Shown here piece by piece: positions 36,869 through 49,484 of a DNA stretch of 64,000 nucleotides. The first letter of the stretch is position 1, and each line of letters begins with the position of its first letter. The DNA comes from Thuidium tamariscinum (lineage: Eukaryota; Streptophyta; Bryopsida; Hypnales; Thuidiaceae). Below the pieces are notes generated by a model. The model did not search any database. It was not told the DNA's origin and was given only the letters and a program-made list of their open reading frames with translations. The translations under genes were made by a program, and so were the position numbers. The stretch is from contig OX344749.2 in assembly GCA_947034885.2 (NCBI GenBank), positions 41,507,682 to 41,571,681 of the forward strand, read 5' to 3'.

Positions 36869-38314
36869 ATGGCTGCGGAACAGAAAAGAAAGAGACAGTG
36901 TAGCGCTTACAAGAGAAAGCTCAGACGTTCCACCCAAGAGTGCAACAGTGAGGATATTTCTGAAGCATACTCCGACATTGACAGGTCAGAAGCGCCGAAC
37001 GTTCAGACTTCTGAAATGGATGTTGAATTCACAGAGCCGATGGCGCTTGAGGGAATTCCGGAAGACCTCAAAGAACAAATGTATGCGGCAGCACCTGTAC
37101 TGGGTGGCAGATTGGGAGCCTACACTAAGGAATTCTTTGTCAAAATAGCTGGACTTTGTGGAGAAGGAGTGACACTGAATGAAGTGCTCAGCCAAACGAC
37201 AGTTACTGATGCCAAAATTATGGCATTCTGGAAGCCAAGTAAACAGAACAATCGATTTGAAATGGCGAAATGTAGGGATCCTGTGTTGGCAGAGAAATTC
37301 GCGCAGCACCACCTGCGCGTATATGGCGCGCGACCTGACAATCTATATTTCTCTCTGAGATTCCTACGTGGTTGTTTTGCAACTTTCTTTCACGGCTGTC
37401 AAGTTGATTGGGCTGCTGAAGCATTGTTGCGCCGCAAGCAGAGGGTGAAACGCGGGATCAGGAACCCCAACAAGTTGAAACCGATAGCCCTGCGACAGCA
37501 ACTGGTAGCTCTCTATCGCATAATTGCCACCTACAATGCAAAGGCTGACTTGCCAGAGGCGAGTCACAGACTTCAGGCGGAAGCATCGACCTCAAATGTA
37601 AACCAGATCCGTGAGGGCAGTTTGGTATTGCGTCCGCAGTCCATATTGAGGTACCCTGTGGGCTTCAGCTTGCCACCCATAAACAGCACGCACGTTGCCC
37701 CCTACTGCCCCTGTTGTCCACATTTGGGATTTGTTGCAGCCGCCTATATCATCGCTTCATGTGGGTGTCTGTTTCACCCACATTGCATTGCTATTTTGTT
37801 CCAAACTGCACCTGTGACATGCCCCCGTTGTAGAGTGAAATTCCATGGAGCATGGGTGGCACAATTTGGTGGTCCATTAATAGAAGAGATGGAGAAACAA
37901 GTTAGTAGCATAAATCTGGAGCTCTCAGCATTGGTGCTTCCTGGCATCGGAACTACTTCTAGACAAGGTAATTTGTAACTCTACATTCCTTGCCATTATG
38001 TCATTTTACCTTTTACAATTACCAGTTAGATGTTTGGCTTCTTTTCTTCTCATTGGATGATTATTGGTGTTGCTGAAGAGCAACCAGTGACATTCTCAGA
38101 CGATGCGGGAGTGCTGCATCAGTCTTGTACATCGGGAGGCATTCATGAAGATTTCACGCCAGTGTCGGCGGAAGCACAATGTCCGCCCTCCCAGAACCTA
38201 CCACAGCTGGAGCACGGAGGACAAGAAGCTCAAACACCAACCGTGCCGACTATGGCTGTTGTTGAACAAGGGTCACCTCCGTCCCAAGTTGACAGAGCTA
38301 CTTCACCCCTTTAG
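36869..38314 (+). CDS. P2: unknown-family protein with variant RING finger
   Basis: A 369-codon open frame starts at ATG 36869. An apparent intron (37968-38078) would join exon 1 in frame to a Pro/Gln-rich tail ending at TAG 38312-38314. That same frame then stays open to 38656, with a short coiled segment (TREMQIEILEFAREL). The family domain spans residues ~60-220 (APVLGGRLGAYTKEFF, GLCGEG, VYGARPDN, VDWAAEAL, NPNKLKPIALRQQ) and is closest to P3. The finger at ~280-321 is C-x2-C-x14-C-x-C-x2-H-x2-C-x11-C-x2-C, followed by GAWVAQFG. There is no long coiled coil between domain and finger, unlike P1 and P4. A basic Lys/Arg stretch near residues 5-20 could act as a nuclear signal. This is the best preserved of the four copies. 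Function is unknown. Confidence 0.7.
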
Positions 38315-39569
38315 AGGTACATGTGTCTTAACAACATATGTTGCTGCAATGTAATGCCAGGGATGAGCACAGCTGAAGCACTGCCTCAATTTGTCCAGCA
38401 AAATGCAGCTGCTGATCCACTCCCACCCACAAATGTAAATCCTTGTCCACCACAAGTGTCAAGTGGAGAAGGCCAGCAGCCTCTATCCCCACCCCCAAAT
38501 GTAGGTGTTACCTTAAGGGAATCAAGCTCCGCTATCCCTACTTCAACATCGATGCTAGATACTTTGGACAAACTCAGTGCGAACACCCGTGAGATGCAAA
38601 TTGAGATCTTGGAATTTGCTCGTGAACTCAATTCCTCTGAAGTCAGTCTGTATTAGGTTCTATATGTAGTACTTATCAACTTAGTAAATCTTCCGAATGT
38701 CTATATACACAGACGGTTTGTGACTGTGGTATCTATTTTGAATCTTTTGAACAACATTGTGCTCATATGACAATATATGTTTGAGATTACTATGGCATTT
38801 TGTTTTTAAAGTACAAAATCTTATAAATTACAATTTTACAAAGTACTACGTATGGTATTTTGTAAATTACTACCTTGACCAGTTCACTGTTTAAATTTGT
38901 ATATTGGTTGTACAAGTTCGTTTGGATATGTTCTGGGGTACAAGAAGGCATAGGGCTCAGTATTCCAACCTACCAAGGCTTTGATTGTTTACAAAAGGCA
39001 TGCGGCAGCACCTTGCAGTGCACCTAAATTCACTCAGCTTTGACAACATTCATGTACATTTCATCAAGAAGAAAGTTGAAAAGACTTGATCAAACCTGGA
39101 ATAAGGCACTCAAACAGAACCGAGAATATACATACCGTTCTTGCTGACGCACAAGACTATTAACCTTAAACCTTCATGTTTGCCAACCCTTCTATCAGGA
39201 TTTAGCTACAGCAAGGACATATTGCTTGCAAGTCATGTTTCTGGACCTTCGATCAGTCGCTTTTGCTTTCAATCTATAATTCACAGATACTGATGCTTAC
39301 AATTCATATGTACTTCAATATTTGTGCATACAAGTCCGAAAAAATGACAAGCACCTACAAACGACACATTATTCGATTTGTTCAAAAGCAGGACAGCTTT
39401 AATAGAAATATCGGACAAATGTCCAGTGTTCAAACTCAAAATTGTACGATGTGGCTATATTTCAATGCAAGACCGGATCTCGTCTACACTCTAGTCTGCT
39501 GCTGCACTGCTGCGAGTCTAAGTAAGGCCTACATTTGGTAAAGAACTCCTGCCAAAAACACAGAGCTTG

Positions 39570-40916
39570 CTAACATGCGACCATCCTAAAATGTCCACCT
39601 GCAGGGAGCACTTGCTGTATTTCTGTAGTTTTCTCACTCCTTCCATTCACCTGCCAAAAACACAATGAATTGAATCAATACTTACTTATACAAATAATTC
39701 AGAGCAAGTGTGCACAGGCTGCTCAAGCAGGCCTTCTTGTATAAATGGCTACCAAACGTACCTTAAAACTTGGCAAACCAGGGCGTTCAACCACCAAGTC
39801 ATATTCATCTGGAATGAGATCCTTCGACATGATGATGGCAATTTCTTTACGGATGTGTGCCACAGGCCACTCCTTGCCAACCTCAAATGAGGGCAATATC
39901 TCATCGCCAAAACGGACAACCATAACAACCATATCATTTACCGTCTCTTAATCCACTGGTAGCCATGTCTGGTTTGGACCAGTTCTCCACCTTACATACT
40001 GAAAATTAGCATAGAGCACCTGGCACGCAAGATGGTATCGAAACTTGATGGTTGCTTCGGTCACAACGCACTTCATGATGTCTTGGCCCACGGAATACTT
40101 CACATTCCAGCCCGGATCCATAAGGCTACTCAAAAGTTCGGCTGTGACATTCTCAAACACGTACATTGTTGCAGTGCGTCTTGCGATAGCAGCCGCAACA
40201 ACAAAAAAATCGACCATCACGTGCATTGGTAAGAACCACTGGATGTGTGCAACTTTACTACCCGTGGATGGTTTCATTGCGGCCGCAAAGTCCTGAGCTA
40301 CCTTGGTTCTAAACGCTTCGCTACTATGCATATCTGGAAGCGGCCACTCGGGGCTAGTCAATTCTGGGATAGGAATTGGCTCCAAGTGTCCGAACAGCTC
40401 TACACCAGACGGAGGTACGTAAACGGCTCTTAAATAGAAAGTTCCGTTGTTCAGCAGTTCACGGTAGGACCGACCATTTCTCATAGCCTCTCCAGGGGTG
40501 TAATGCAGTACCAAAATGATATCCAACATGGATGTTGGGTGCACCCAGTCCTCCCAGAACGACGAATACAAATAGTTGGCCTTCCGTGGTTCATTTTTAG
40601 CTACGGGATCCAAGTGTAGCTGACAGCGCAGATAGGCATGACGGGCTAGAATTGCCTCCAACTTCGGTGCTCGGCGGCTCCCTGCAGCTTCTACACTCCA
40701 TCGAAATCCTTTGATTTGTGCCTTCCATGCTCCGGCATTAGAGTCCTCACCGTAATTTCGAGCATCTCTAGCCCAAGCCCCGCGCCTTCCAGGCTGCAAG
40801 GTAACCCATGAATCAAACTCAAGCCTCATGGGAATCCAATTTCCTCTCACGTCTTGATTATTGTAAACTACAACGCTCGACACTTCAGGCTTTGGTGCAC
40901 GAGGTTGCGACATCAT
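39570..40916 (-). pseudogene. U: unknown two-part protein with a ubiquitin-fold-like C-terminus, one internal TAA
   Basis: Two exons on the minus strand, 40916-39762 and 39650-39570, join in phase 0 through a GT-AG intron. An in-frame TAA at 39948-39950 separates a ~320-aa N-terminal part (Trp-rich, e.g. WVTLQPGRRGAWARD) from a ~90-aa C-terminal part. The latter runs VVMVVRFGDEILPSFEV, then WPVAHIRKEI, then the last-exon end LPAGGHFRMVAC. Alternating hydrophobic strands, a central helix and strands again suggest a beta-grasp (ubiquitin-like) shape; this is inference from pattern only. I recognise no family for the N-terminal part. Splicing and frame are kept across the TAA, so the stop looks recent (CAA to TAA would need one change). 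Confidence 0.6.
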
Positions 40917-43506
40917 GACACGCTTAAGGTCCAAGAACAGACACTGCCGCTAAAGCATTAACTCATTGCAACATATGAAACTACAGATGACGCGAGTTGT
41001 TGACTGCGATGTCATTCCCATGCCAGGCGCGCGTGGCAAACCCGCCAGCAACGCTTGCTGGTTCTCAGTCTCCCACCAATTTGGACAGCGTACTTTACAT
41101 GTCATTCTCTGGGTGGTCATAACATGATTTGCAAAGCGTACAATACATACAATATTGTTTGTGGGTGAATATAAAAAGAGCTTCTGTGCTGTTAAGGTAT
41201 GTGAAGGTCTGCCAAAGCGATGCAATGCTGGAGGGGCCGAGATGAACATTGCTAAAGCACACACTCACTCACTTTGGGATTTATGCTGTAGCTGCCGATC
41301 CAGGAGCAGTTTGCACTTGGCCCAAAACCCAACAATTTGAACATTTCACATTCTAGAATCTCTGTATTTGCCTTTCCTCACTTTTTCTAAGAGAGTGCAA
41401 ACAACAAAACTCAGGCTTTACAATCTAATCAACATACACCATATCGAGTATTTCCATAGAGAAACAAACGCACTGTGTTTTTAATGGAGGGGGGGGTTCA
41501 TGATTCTTTGATTAACTTTTATTTGGCACTCTAGATCTATCATTATGTAATTTTCTAATTTCTCTCATTGAAAAGTGGGCACACATTAATTGTAATTCCT
41601 AATTGCCATGAATATATTAAATACTAAAACGTTATCACTTTTATAACCACTATTTTTTTCGCCCTCAATTTTTTTCCCAATATTCACTACTCAGAGAATT
41701 AAACATTCCCTTACTTTTCTACTAGAGTCAAGTAGCCAAGAACTCCCTTTTTTTTTCTACTAGTCACTCCCGTGCGGAGAGTGGCTTTTTTTTTTTTTCC
41801 ACTAGTCAAAATTGTCAAATTAAAGCTTTAGTATATCAATCTTAACCTTGTAATAAATACGTTGAATATAGAGTACATAAAGTAAATAGAAGTAGGATCT
41901 GAAGTTATATTAAAAAAGAAAAGAAAAGAAAGGAGTGAATTCAACCTCAACAAAATTAGAAATCCAACTAAAGTACAAGTATCTATTTATGTGTCCCCTT
42001 ACCATAGCTCTATATTATTGTATGTTATTGTATGTTATCATATGTCATTATAAAGCATAGGTGGAGCTCAATCAGTTAGCTTTACAAATTATATGTAAGT
42101 TTCAATATAATGTAATTTGCACAAGAAAATATGTATTGTCTATCATTGCAAAGAATCTCTTTAAGTATTCATATTTAAGTATTGGTTAGTCATTAAAAAA
42201 ATCAATTGAATATGTGTCAATTTTGAGTAAAAGATTTTGTATATGGCCATGTTATTGACTCCTCTAGATTGAATTCTGGATACTATTTTAGCCTAGGCAA
42301 CGTCCCATCTCATGGCATGCAAAGAAAAAATTCATTGTAGTATTGTTGTCCATTGAAGGTGAATACATTGCAATTGCAACAACAAATAAAAAACTAATTT
42401 GGATTCAATATTTACTTGCTAAAATTGGCTATCAAGTTTCAAGTGCTACAACTTTATATTGTGATAACTAATCCTACAACCAACTTTACTAGAAACTCAA
42501 GATTCTACGATTGCTCCAAATGCATTGAATTATGATAAAAGTTCTTATATGTAGAAAGAATTCAAAATGAAGAAATTAAACTAAACCTATGTTCACTCCT
42601 ATAAAAAAAATGTAGGTTGAAATTTTAACCAAGGCTTTATCTTGAGTCAAATATAGCACTTGTGATTCATCTATAGGACTTACTATCTAGTTTGTGATTC
42701 ATGGATTCCCATTCTAATTCTTAGCTAAAGTTGGTATTTTGATGTACTCAAACTAATTTTGGCATCATCAATCATGAAATTATTAAACCATTTAGTTGAA
42801 GGGGAAACGATGTAGTTTGTATAAAATTTTATCTAGTCAATCTTGCGTCTTAATTTAATAAGAGAGTAGTGTTGCAACCTATAGGATTATGTAATATCAC
42901 ATCTTTTAAATTTAGGGTTTTTAAAAATAGTTCAACTTCCGCAACTATATGGATTGTAATTTTTTCATTATTATTATTAATTTACTATTTATATACATAT
43001 CAAGTATTTCTTGTTTATACTTTTGCACATTAAAAATGCATTTTTTAGTGTTGATTGTTCTATTTTAATCATGAAAGCAATATCTACCAAATCTAGAGGT
43101 TCTTTAAGTGAATTTTTTATGAAATTTTTATATATAGATTTGTACTTTAGAACAGGTATTCTAACATCTAGTATGAGTGTGCATTTGTATTTCAAAATAG
43201 GTGTTCTAAAAACTGCAAATTTAGTGATGGAATATTGTCAATTTAACAAAATTGACGTTTTATCTAAAGTAGAATAAGGAATAGTGTGAAATGTTCTCAA
43301 GGAATTTTTGTCTAATTATAAAGGGAATATAACAATATTCGTTTGTCATTTCTTTCAATTTTAGTGAATTTTGTTTCAAGAGTCTAATAGAAAGTTTTCA
43401 ATTGACCATTAGAATATGTTATTTAATTATCTCTATTATTTATCTCTAACTTTAGATGTCTAATGAAGAAATTTATTCAAATGAAAAAAAATTTTAAAAA
43501 AAAAAA

Positions 43507-43614
43507 TATATATATATATGTATATATATATGTATATATATATGTATATATATATATGTATATATATATGTATATATATATGTATATATATATGTATATA
43601 TATATGTATATATA
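43507..43614. repeat. TATATATG microsatellite
   Basis: About a dozen near-perfect TATATATG-type units in a row. Confidence 0.95.
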
Positions 43615-44115
43615 AAATATTTTGCATCTGATTTAGACCTTGTAAGGAAAAAAAATCACTGAAATGTAAACAATATGGACAAAAACAAGCTAGGGTGTAT
43701 CTACAAAGGATTCACAGTCCATTTTTTTAATTATACTTTCATCTTTGAAGATTAAAAAAGCATATAGTATAATTTTAATTAAAAGAACTCACTTACATAT
43801 TATGTATTTAATAGATTACAGCCTTTGATAGGTGAATTAAATAAATTCTCAATATTTTATGCATCATGGACTATTTGGTCATTACTTGAGGATTGTCACA
43901 ATACATTATTTTTGCCTAAACCTCTCTTGAATTCATACAAGAATATAAAATATCATTAGGATGTTTGAAGAATATGAAAAATATATTGTTGTAAATACGA
44001 TTGTTGTATGTATTAAAAGAATTTATGTTTTTTCTTTGGAAGAAAGGATTTTTCTAAATCATTGATTTTATCAGAAATAGTAATGATTTTATGAGGCACA
44101 TTAGACATGATAAAA

Positions 44116-44166
44116 ATCAATCAATCAATCAATCACCCTAAACTCTAAACCCTAAACCCTAAACCC
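44116..44166. repeat. CAAT tetramer run followed by interstitial telomere-like CCCTAAA units
   Basis: Four to five CAAT units are followed by about four CCCTAAA or variant units (44136-44166). This is the plant telomere repeat, far too short to be a telomere. Confidence 0.9.
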
Positions 44167-45145
44167 AATTCATTAGATTTTTATAATTGAGTTTTCAATA
44201 TGATTTGTTATCCAAGTTCAACATTGTTTTTGAGGCTCATTTTGGAAAAAAAAACAATACCAAAGAAATCAAGATTTGCAGTGGACATCCATGATTGTAC
44301 AAAATCTTCAATTGATAAATCTTGACTTCTTAAATGGGGAATATTCAAAAAATGTAAACTACTCAAATTAATATCAAGATAAGGTTTTATTCAACTTCAA
44401 AGTATTGTTGGCACCAAAATTTGGTGCCGTGGGCATTTATGGGTTAAGAATTGAAGAAGGAAGTATTAATGAAAAACAAAGCCTAATTAGATTTTCTCGA
44501 AGAAAAAAAAAAAAATTTCAGTGGATATTGAGTTTTTTTTTTCTTTGGGTGCTTTTTGAGGGAATAAATTGTTCTAGGACTTTAGGTGTTCTATAGAAAA
44601 TAACGGCACAAAAACCGTCATCCCAAAAACCCCTTACAAAGCCATGACCTTACCAAAAAAATGTGGTATTAACTTGAGCTTAGCTAGACTATTAAATAGA
44701 TTTGACAAGTTGGGTTAAGGAGATTAAGTTTTTGCTTGAGCACAATCAGGTCCTCGGATTTGTAAGGACCCTGAACTGACAAAAATCTCGATTACTGAGC
44801 ACTGAAATCTGTACGAGATTAGACGGTTTAGTTCAAGTTAATTATGCTCAGTTCTCTCACTCGTTCCAATCACATGCAAAAACACACTAATTCATTGAAG
44901 TCCGTGCGAAATTTGACAGCTTGGTCTATCAGTCAGCAACTCAGCATAATCAGTCGTGGTAAATGGCTGCTTCTTCCTCAATGAAGAAGTAGCCAGTGTG
45001 ATAAGCAGCGTCACACAAGCCGTGCTCCAACAAATAGCATTAGAAGAATTTGCCTCAAGCTCGTGGTAAATGTTAGTGAGTTTCCTTCAAATCCATCTGT
45101 GAGTGCTTGTGCTTGTGGTATTGTTCTAGAAAGGCTGAGATCGCA

Positions 45146-46618
45146 ATGACGAAGATGAAAGAGGGCGGCGGTGAAGGGAGGAGCCCACCGGCTGTGAAGC
45201 AGTCGCCAGCGAAGAGAGTGCGTCGAAAAATTACAGACTCCACCGATGATGTTGAAAGCGGCCCCGCCCTCGAGTCCACCGAGGAGGTGCATGGAGAATT
45301 TACGGAAGCCATTGATCTCACCGGCATTTCCGAAGAACTCCAGCAGAAAATGTGTGCAGTGGCCCCTGTTCTATGTGGTCATGCTGCTGTCTACAGCAAG
45401 GAATTCTTCTGCGATGTGGTAGGACTTTGCGGGAAAGGAATTTCGCTGAAGGAGGTGCAGATGAAGGAGAGTGACATTTTGGTGAAGTGGCCTGTGAAGA
45501 ACTCCCGTTACGAAATTGCAGATTGTCTGGACCGCGATGAAGTTGAAAAGTTCGGCAACCATTGGCACAAAGTGTATGGGGAGAGTCCAGACAACTCTTA
45601 CTATTCCATGCGGTTCTTGCGCAGGTGCTATGCTACTTTTGTGCACAATGTTGATGTGAACTGGGCTGAAGAAGCACTGGAAAGGCGCCACACGAGGGAA
45701 GGCAAACGAGAACGTAACCCCAAGAAGTTGGGGCCCGTGGCCTTGCGACAGCAAGTAGTAGCCCTCTGCAAGATCATTGCAGACCTTGAAGCATCCCCAA
45801 TCCATGGTACAACAAGTTTGGCGGCAGCAAAGGCTAGGTTAGAGCATTGCAAACAGGATGAAGTGAATGCCAACAATTGCAAGCTCAGTCTGCTGGAGAA
45901 GTTACACGATGCAAAAGAGGGCTTGCAAGGGTGCTATGCTACTGAAGATTCCGATGAACTGAACATCTGCTACACCTAGATTGTTGCGGAAGCAAAACGT
46001 CTAAGGAGCACGGGGAATGTGAAGGACGCATCGGCAAAGAGAGTGGAAGGTGAGTCTTTGCTTGCTACTATGAACGAGAGAAGTAATAAATTGAGAGAAT
46101 TTGAGGATGCCGTTGTGGACATCGAGGAAGAATTGTTGCCCAAAGCAATGGCGGAGTTAAAAAGCGTAGAGGAGTCTGTGGCGAAAGCTGAGGAGAAGGT
46201 GAAGGAACTCACAATTTGTCCAGGTATTTTCTAAAAGCTTTAGGGTGTCCATTTCAGGAGTTGCTTCCACTTGAATGATGTAGAATGATGTTAAACGATG
46301 TTGTATTTTGTCTTGGAAAATCACAACTTTGCTTATGATTTAGGTTGCCGGGACAGTATGAAAAGGCTCGAGGACCTGGCAGATGGTGACCCTGCAGAGG
46401 CCCCAAATCGTGGACCACATGACAACCCGGAAAGTACACTGAGTGTTGTAGCAAAGAATGCCATGGTAGGTCCACCGAATGCTGCAGCAGATAACCTTGA
46501 CCTTAACGCAGGTTCACGGAATTCCACAGTAGATGAGGGCCATGAACCGGTCGCCAAAGACGGCACTGTAGACCACCCAGTGGTAGGAGATGATTTCTGT
46601 AGCTGTAAACACAAATAG
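45146..46618 (+). pseudogene. P3: P-family protein, closest to P2, no RING finger
   Basis: The ATG at 45146 (MTKMKEGGG) opens a frame with the family domain: APVLCGHAAVYSKEFF, GLCGKG, VYGESPDNSY, VNWAEEALERR, NPKKLGPVALRQQ. It stops at TAG 45977-45979 (ICYT-stop-IVAEAK). The same frame then runs on as a Glu/Lys coiled coil to a donor at 46223. A second exon at 46344-46618 joins in frame and ends GDDFCSCKHK. A CPGCRDS sequence at the splice is the only finger-like trace. One TAG therefore breaks an otherwise intact ~490-codon gene. If the stop is real, a 277-aa protein with only the N-terminal domain results. Confidence 0.68.
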
Positions 46619-48144
46619 TTTGGAAAAAGCTAAGCTTTGGTAATGGTATAGTGTGCAGGTTTTACTGTTTTGTAGGAGATTATGTTATCGGCTTTAGATG
46701 ACAGCGTGCAGGTGCTGTGAATAGGTTTGTGAACAAACCACCCGAACTAATGGGTTTAGGGTTCTTTAACAGCAAACTCTATAGTAGATTTTCCTCCAAC
46801 ATTTTGCCTGCCAAAATCCTTCTTTTCAAATGAGGGGAAAAGACTATCGTTAGTTGAAAAGACTACAATTTTGTAATGCACACAATACTTTCATGCAACA
46901 TATTAGTTGGACTAGTCAGTTTAGCCACTTCTTTACTAAATCGCAAGGAGAATTGTAGAAGTGTGTATGGCATGAGAATGACTACCACAAACAACTATTT
47001 TGTTGCTTAAGCAATGGCAGAGACTTATGCATTGTCAATGGAATTACGTCACATCTAACTAATTCAATTTAACTACTAGAAATGGAAGAGCCCCCTAAGG
47101 CTGCATGAAAACAGTCATGGAATTAAGTGGTCCGATGGGTTGTGCTTTTGAAAGGTCTCTAAAGATTTCTATGAGTTCCAAATGTGTTTCTGTTATTTTA
47201 TTGTTCAAAGTTTGCAATTCTGGTCCTTTAGGGGTTAAAGCTTTCTCAACATATACACTACTGTACAATTTCCTAAATCACCTAGAAGTATTTACCCTTC
47301 ATACAATTGCTCGAATGCATGCACCCCATTCTAATTTGGTACATATTTGTCTCCTTAATGCCACTTCTGCTCTCTCATGCACCCATGTCGTTTCTTGAGT
47401 TCTCATGTACCCATAGTGTGTATGATTTTTCATCCGTTAGTTGGTCTCTTTTGGCAAGATTTAGAACAAGATTGCTCCCAGCACCCACATCCCTTTTTGT
47501 TGCACACAACCCTGTCGGAATGCATGGTGGCTTGCTGTAGCGGTAGGAATGCAATATGTCATCATCCTTCAGCATGTATGTCAGATTGGGTAAACAGGAT
47601 GGGGTGAACGCTGCAGTGGCTGCTCGGGGATTTCAATGTCATTTTAAGTGTGCTAGAATATGGAGATCATTTAGATGGAACAACCTTGGATGATATGCTA
47701 AGCACATTAGTCAACATGGTGCTAAAATGTCATGCTCACAATCTCACATAGTGTAACATATGGAGTTGACTCAAAAGAAGTTAAGGACTATGTCAGCTGA
47801 AGCATACTAGAATTTATCAGTACATGAATCGGAGCATCCGGCAATTCTTCAACAGATGTCCTTGTCAATGTACACTTGCTGTACATGATCATTTTCTTGC
47901 ACCCTCCTACCACCCGGTGTCTTTTGAAGTGCAGTTTTTATTTTTTTATTCTGGAATGAAGGCACATGGTCATATTCAGTACGAGATCGTGGATCCCCAC
48001 TAACTTCTCATGAAATCGTTGGCGGCCGCAAGCAGCTAATCTTCCCCTCTGCCTTTGACTTATCTTGCTTCAACCGCAAAGTTGATTCACGCATTGGGCC
48101 CTCCTCCATTACGGCTCCTTTCACTTGAATCCTTCACCTGAGAC
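46619..48144. other. Intergenic DNA between P3 and P4
   Basis: Short frames only, none with family motifs. A cytosine-rich stretch just before 48145 (CTCCTCCATTACGG) may be P4 5' UTR or promoter. Confidence 0.5.
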
Positions 48145-49484
48145 ATGGCGCGTAACGGCAAGACAATGGGGGTGCTTCATGAGTCTAGTGTTGAGGTCTC
48201 CACTGGTTTTGGTAGAACTGCGGACTCTTGCGGCAGCGGTGACCAAGATGAGCTGACACCAACCAACCTCACCGTCTGGAGGGAACCTTTTAGCATCAGA
48301 AGCTTCCTACCACAGATACGCAAAGAAATGATGCGGCGTGCGCCAGTTCTGATGGGAAGTGAGCAGGCACAGTATACCTGCTCGTTTTTTGCAGATGTAG
48401 GAGGCCTCTGCAACGAAGGAATTCCATTTAAAAAGTTGAAAAACGACCACGGTATCACCGTCGAGGAGCTCTCCCGCAAATATCCGCTGAATCGCAAGAA
48501 GAACCGATACCCGATCAGACTTATCACTACTAGAAAATGGTGTCCAAATCAACAAAAACTTAACACTTTTTTGTTGATTTGTGTACTCCAATGTCCATAT
48601 GCACATTTAGTTGTGAACTCTGGACGCTTACGCTCCATTCACTGGAGCTGCGGCGCCGTGGGGAACGGGGAACTCCCGAAGATGGACGCCCGTCGGCCTG
48701 TTTGTTTTAGGCGTTGCGAAGCGAAGAGCACCCCGGTGCTGTGTAGATTGTTGCATTGGATGTTAGACCAAGCGCACTTGATACTGGCAAGCAATTGCCG
48801 GTGATTCGGGGACGTTGGGAGGCTCCGTCTTGAAGAAGTCGGCGTTTGGTGTTCCAGGTAAGGAGAATTGGAGATGGGGCTTCAACTTTGCTGGAATGGG
48901 AATTCCGTGTTGGATGGGGCGAAATTGTAGTTCCGGTTGAGAGCGACGCAGAGCAGCAGCAACTTGGAACGTAGTGTGTCAATGTGTTGGACTGCGTGAT
49001 TGCACGAGAATGTCATTGGTCCTCTGCAACAAATTTTATCTAGGGTTTGGGCATATTGTGTTAGGGTTTGTTTTTCTTTTGGCATGGCCCCAATGAGCGA
49101 TGGGGATCCTCTCGCATTGGTTAGCCTCTGGTGGGAATTCATGACGCTCTCAATTAGCTAGCTAATTCTCATATTTTTCAAACAATTCATGGAGTCTTTC
49201 GGGTCCCATACTTTGCAAGCCTCTCTTGTGGGAATGAATGATTCTCTCAATCAGCTAATTCTCATACTGCTTCGAATTTATTCAGTTCTTAGGAATCGAC
49301 TAGCATTAGGCAAAATTCACGTGGAAAGCTATATCTCTGAATTACTGAGTTCTCATACTTTCTGAAAATTCATTCCGTCTTTTGCTTCCTGATTTTCGTG
49401 AAGGACTTCTTCTGGGACGTAGATGTGAATGATTCTCTTCGATCGGAGGCTGATCTTGGAGCTGAATTGTAGGGTTTGGGGGCT

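Larger units (their letters stand above)
40917..45145. other. AT-rich DNA inside the candidate giant element, no gene seen
   Basis: The first ~450 bases are the 5' flank of U. 41350-44750 is strongly AT-rich, with no frame of coding character, a TATATATG microsatellite and a telomere-like block. This stretch looks like ordinary intergenic DNA and may be a later insertion or the gap between two elements. Confidence 0.6.

Noticed and set aside
38915-38945. GTTCGTTTGGATATG, resembling a Tourist or hAT end
   Set aside because: No matching inverted end was found nearby.
44136-44166. Chromosome end
   Set aside because: Only about four CCCTAAA units inside AT-rich DNA with genes on both sides; an interstitial block.
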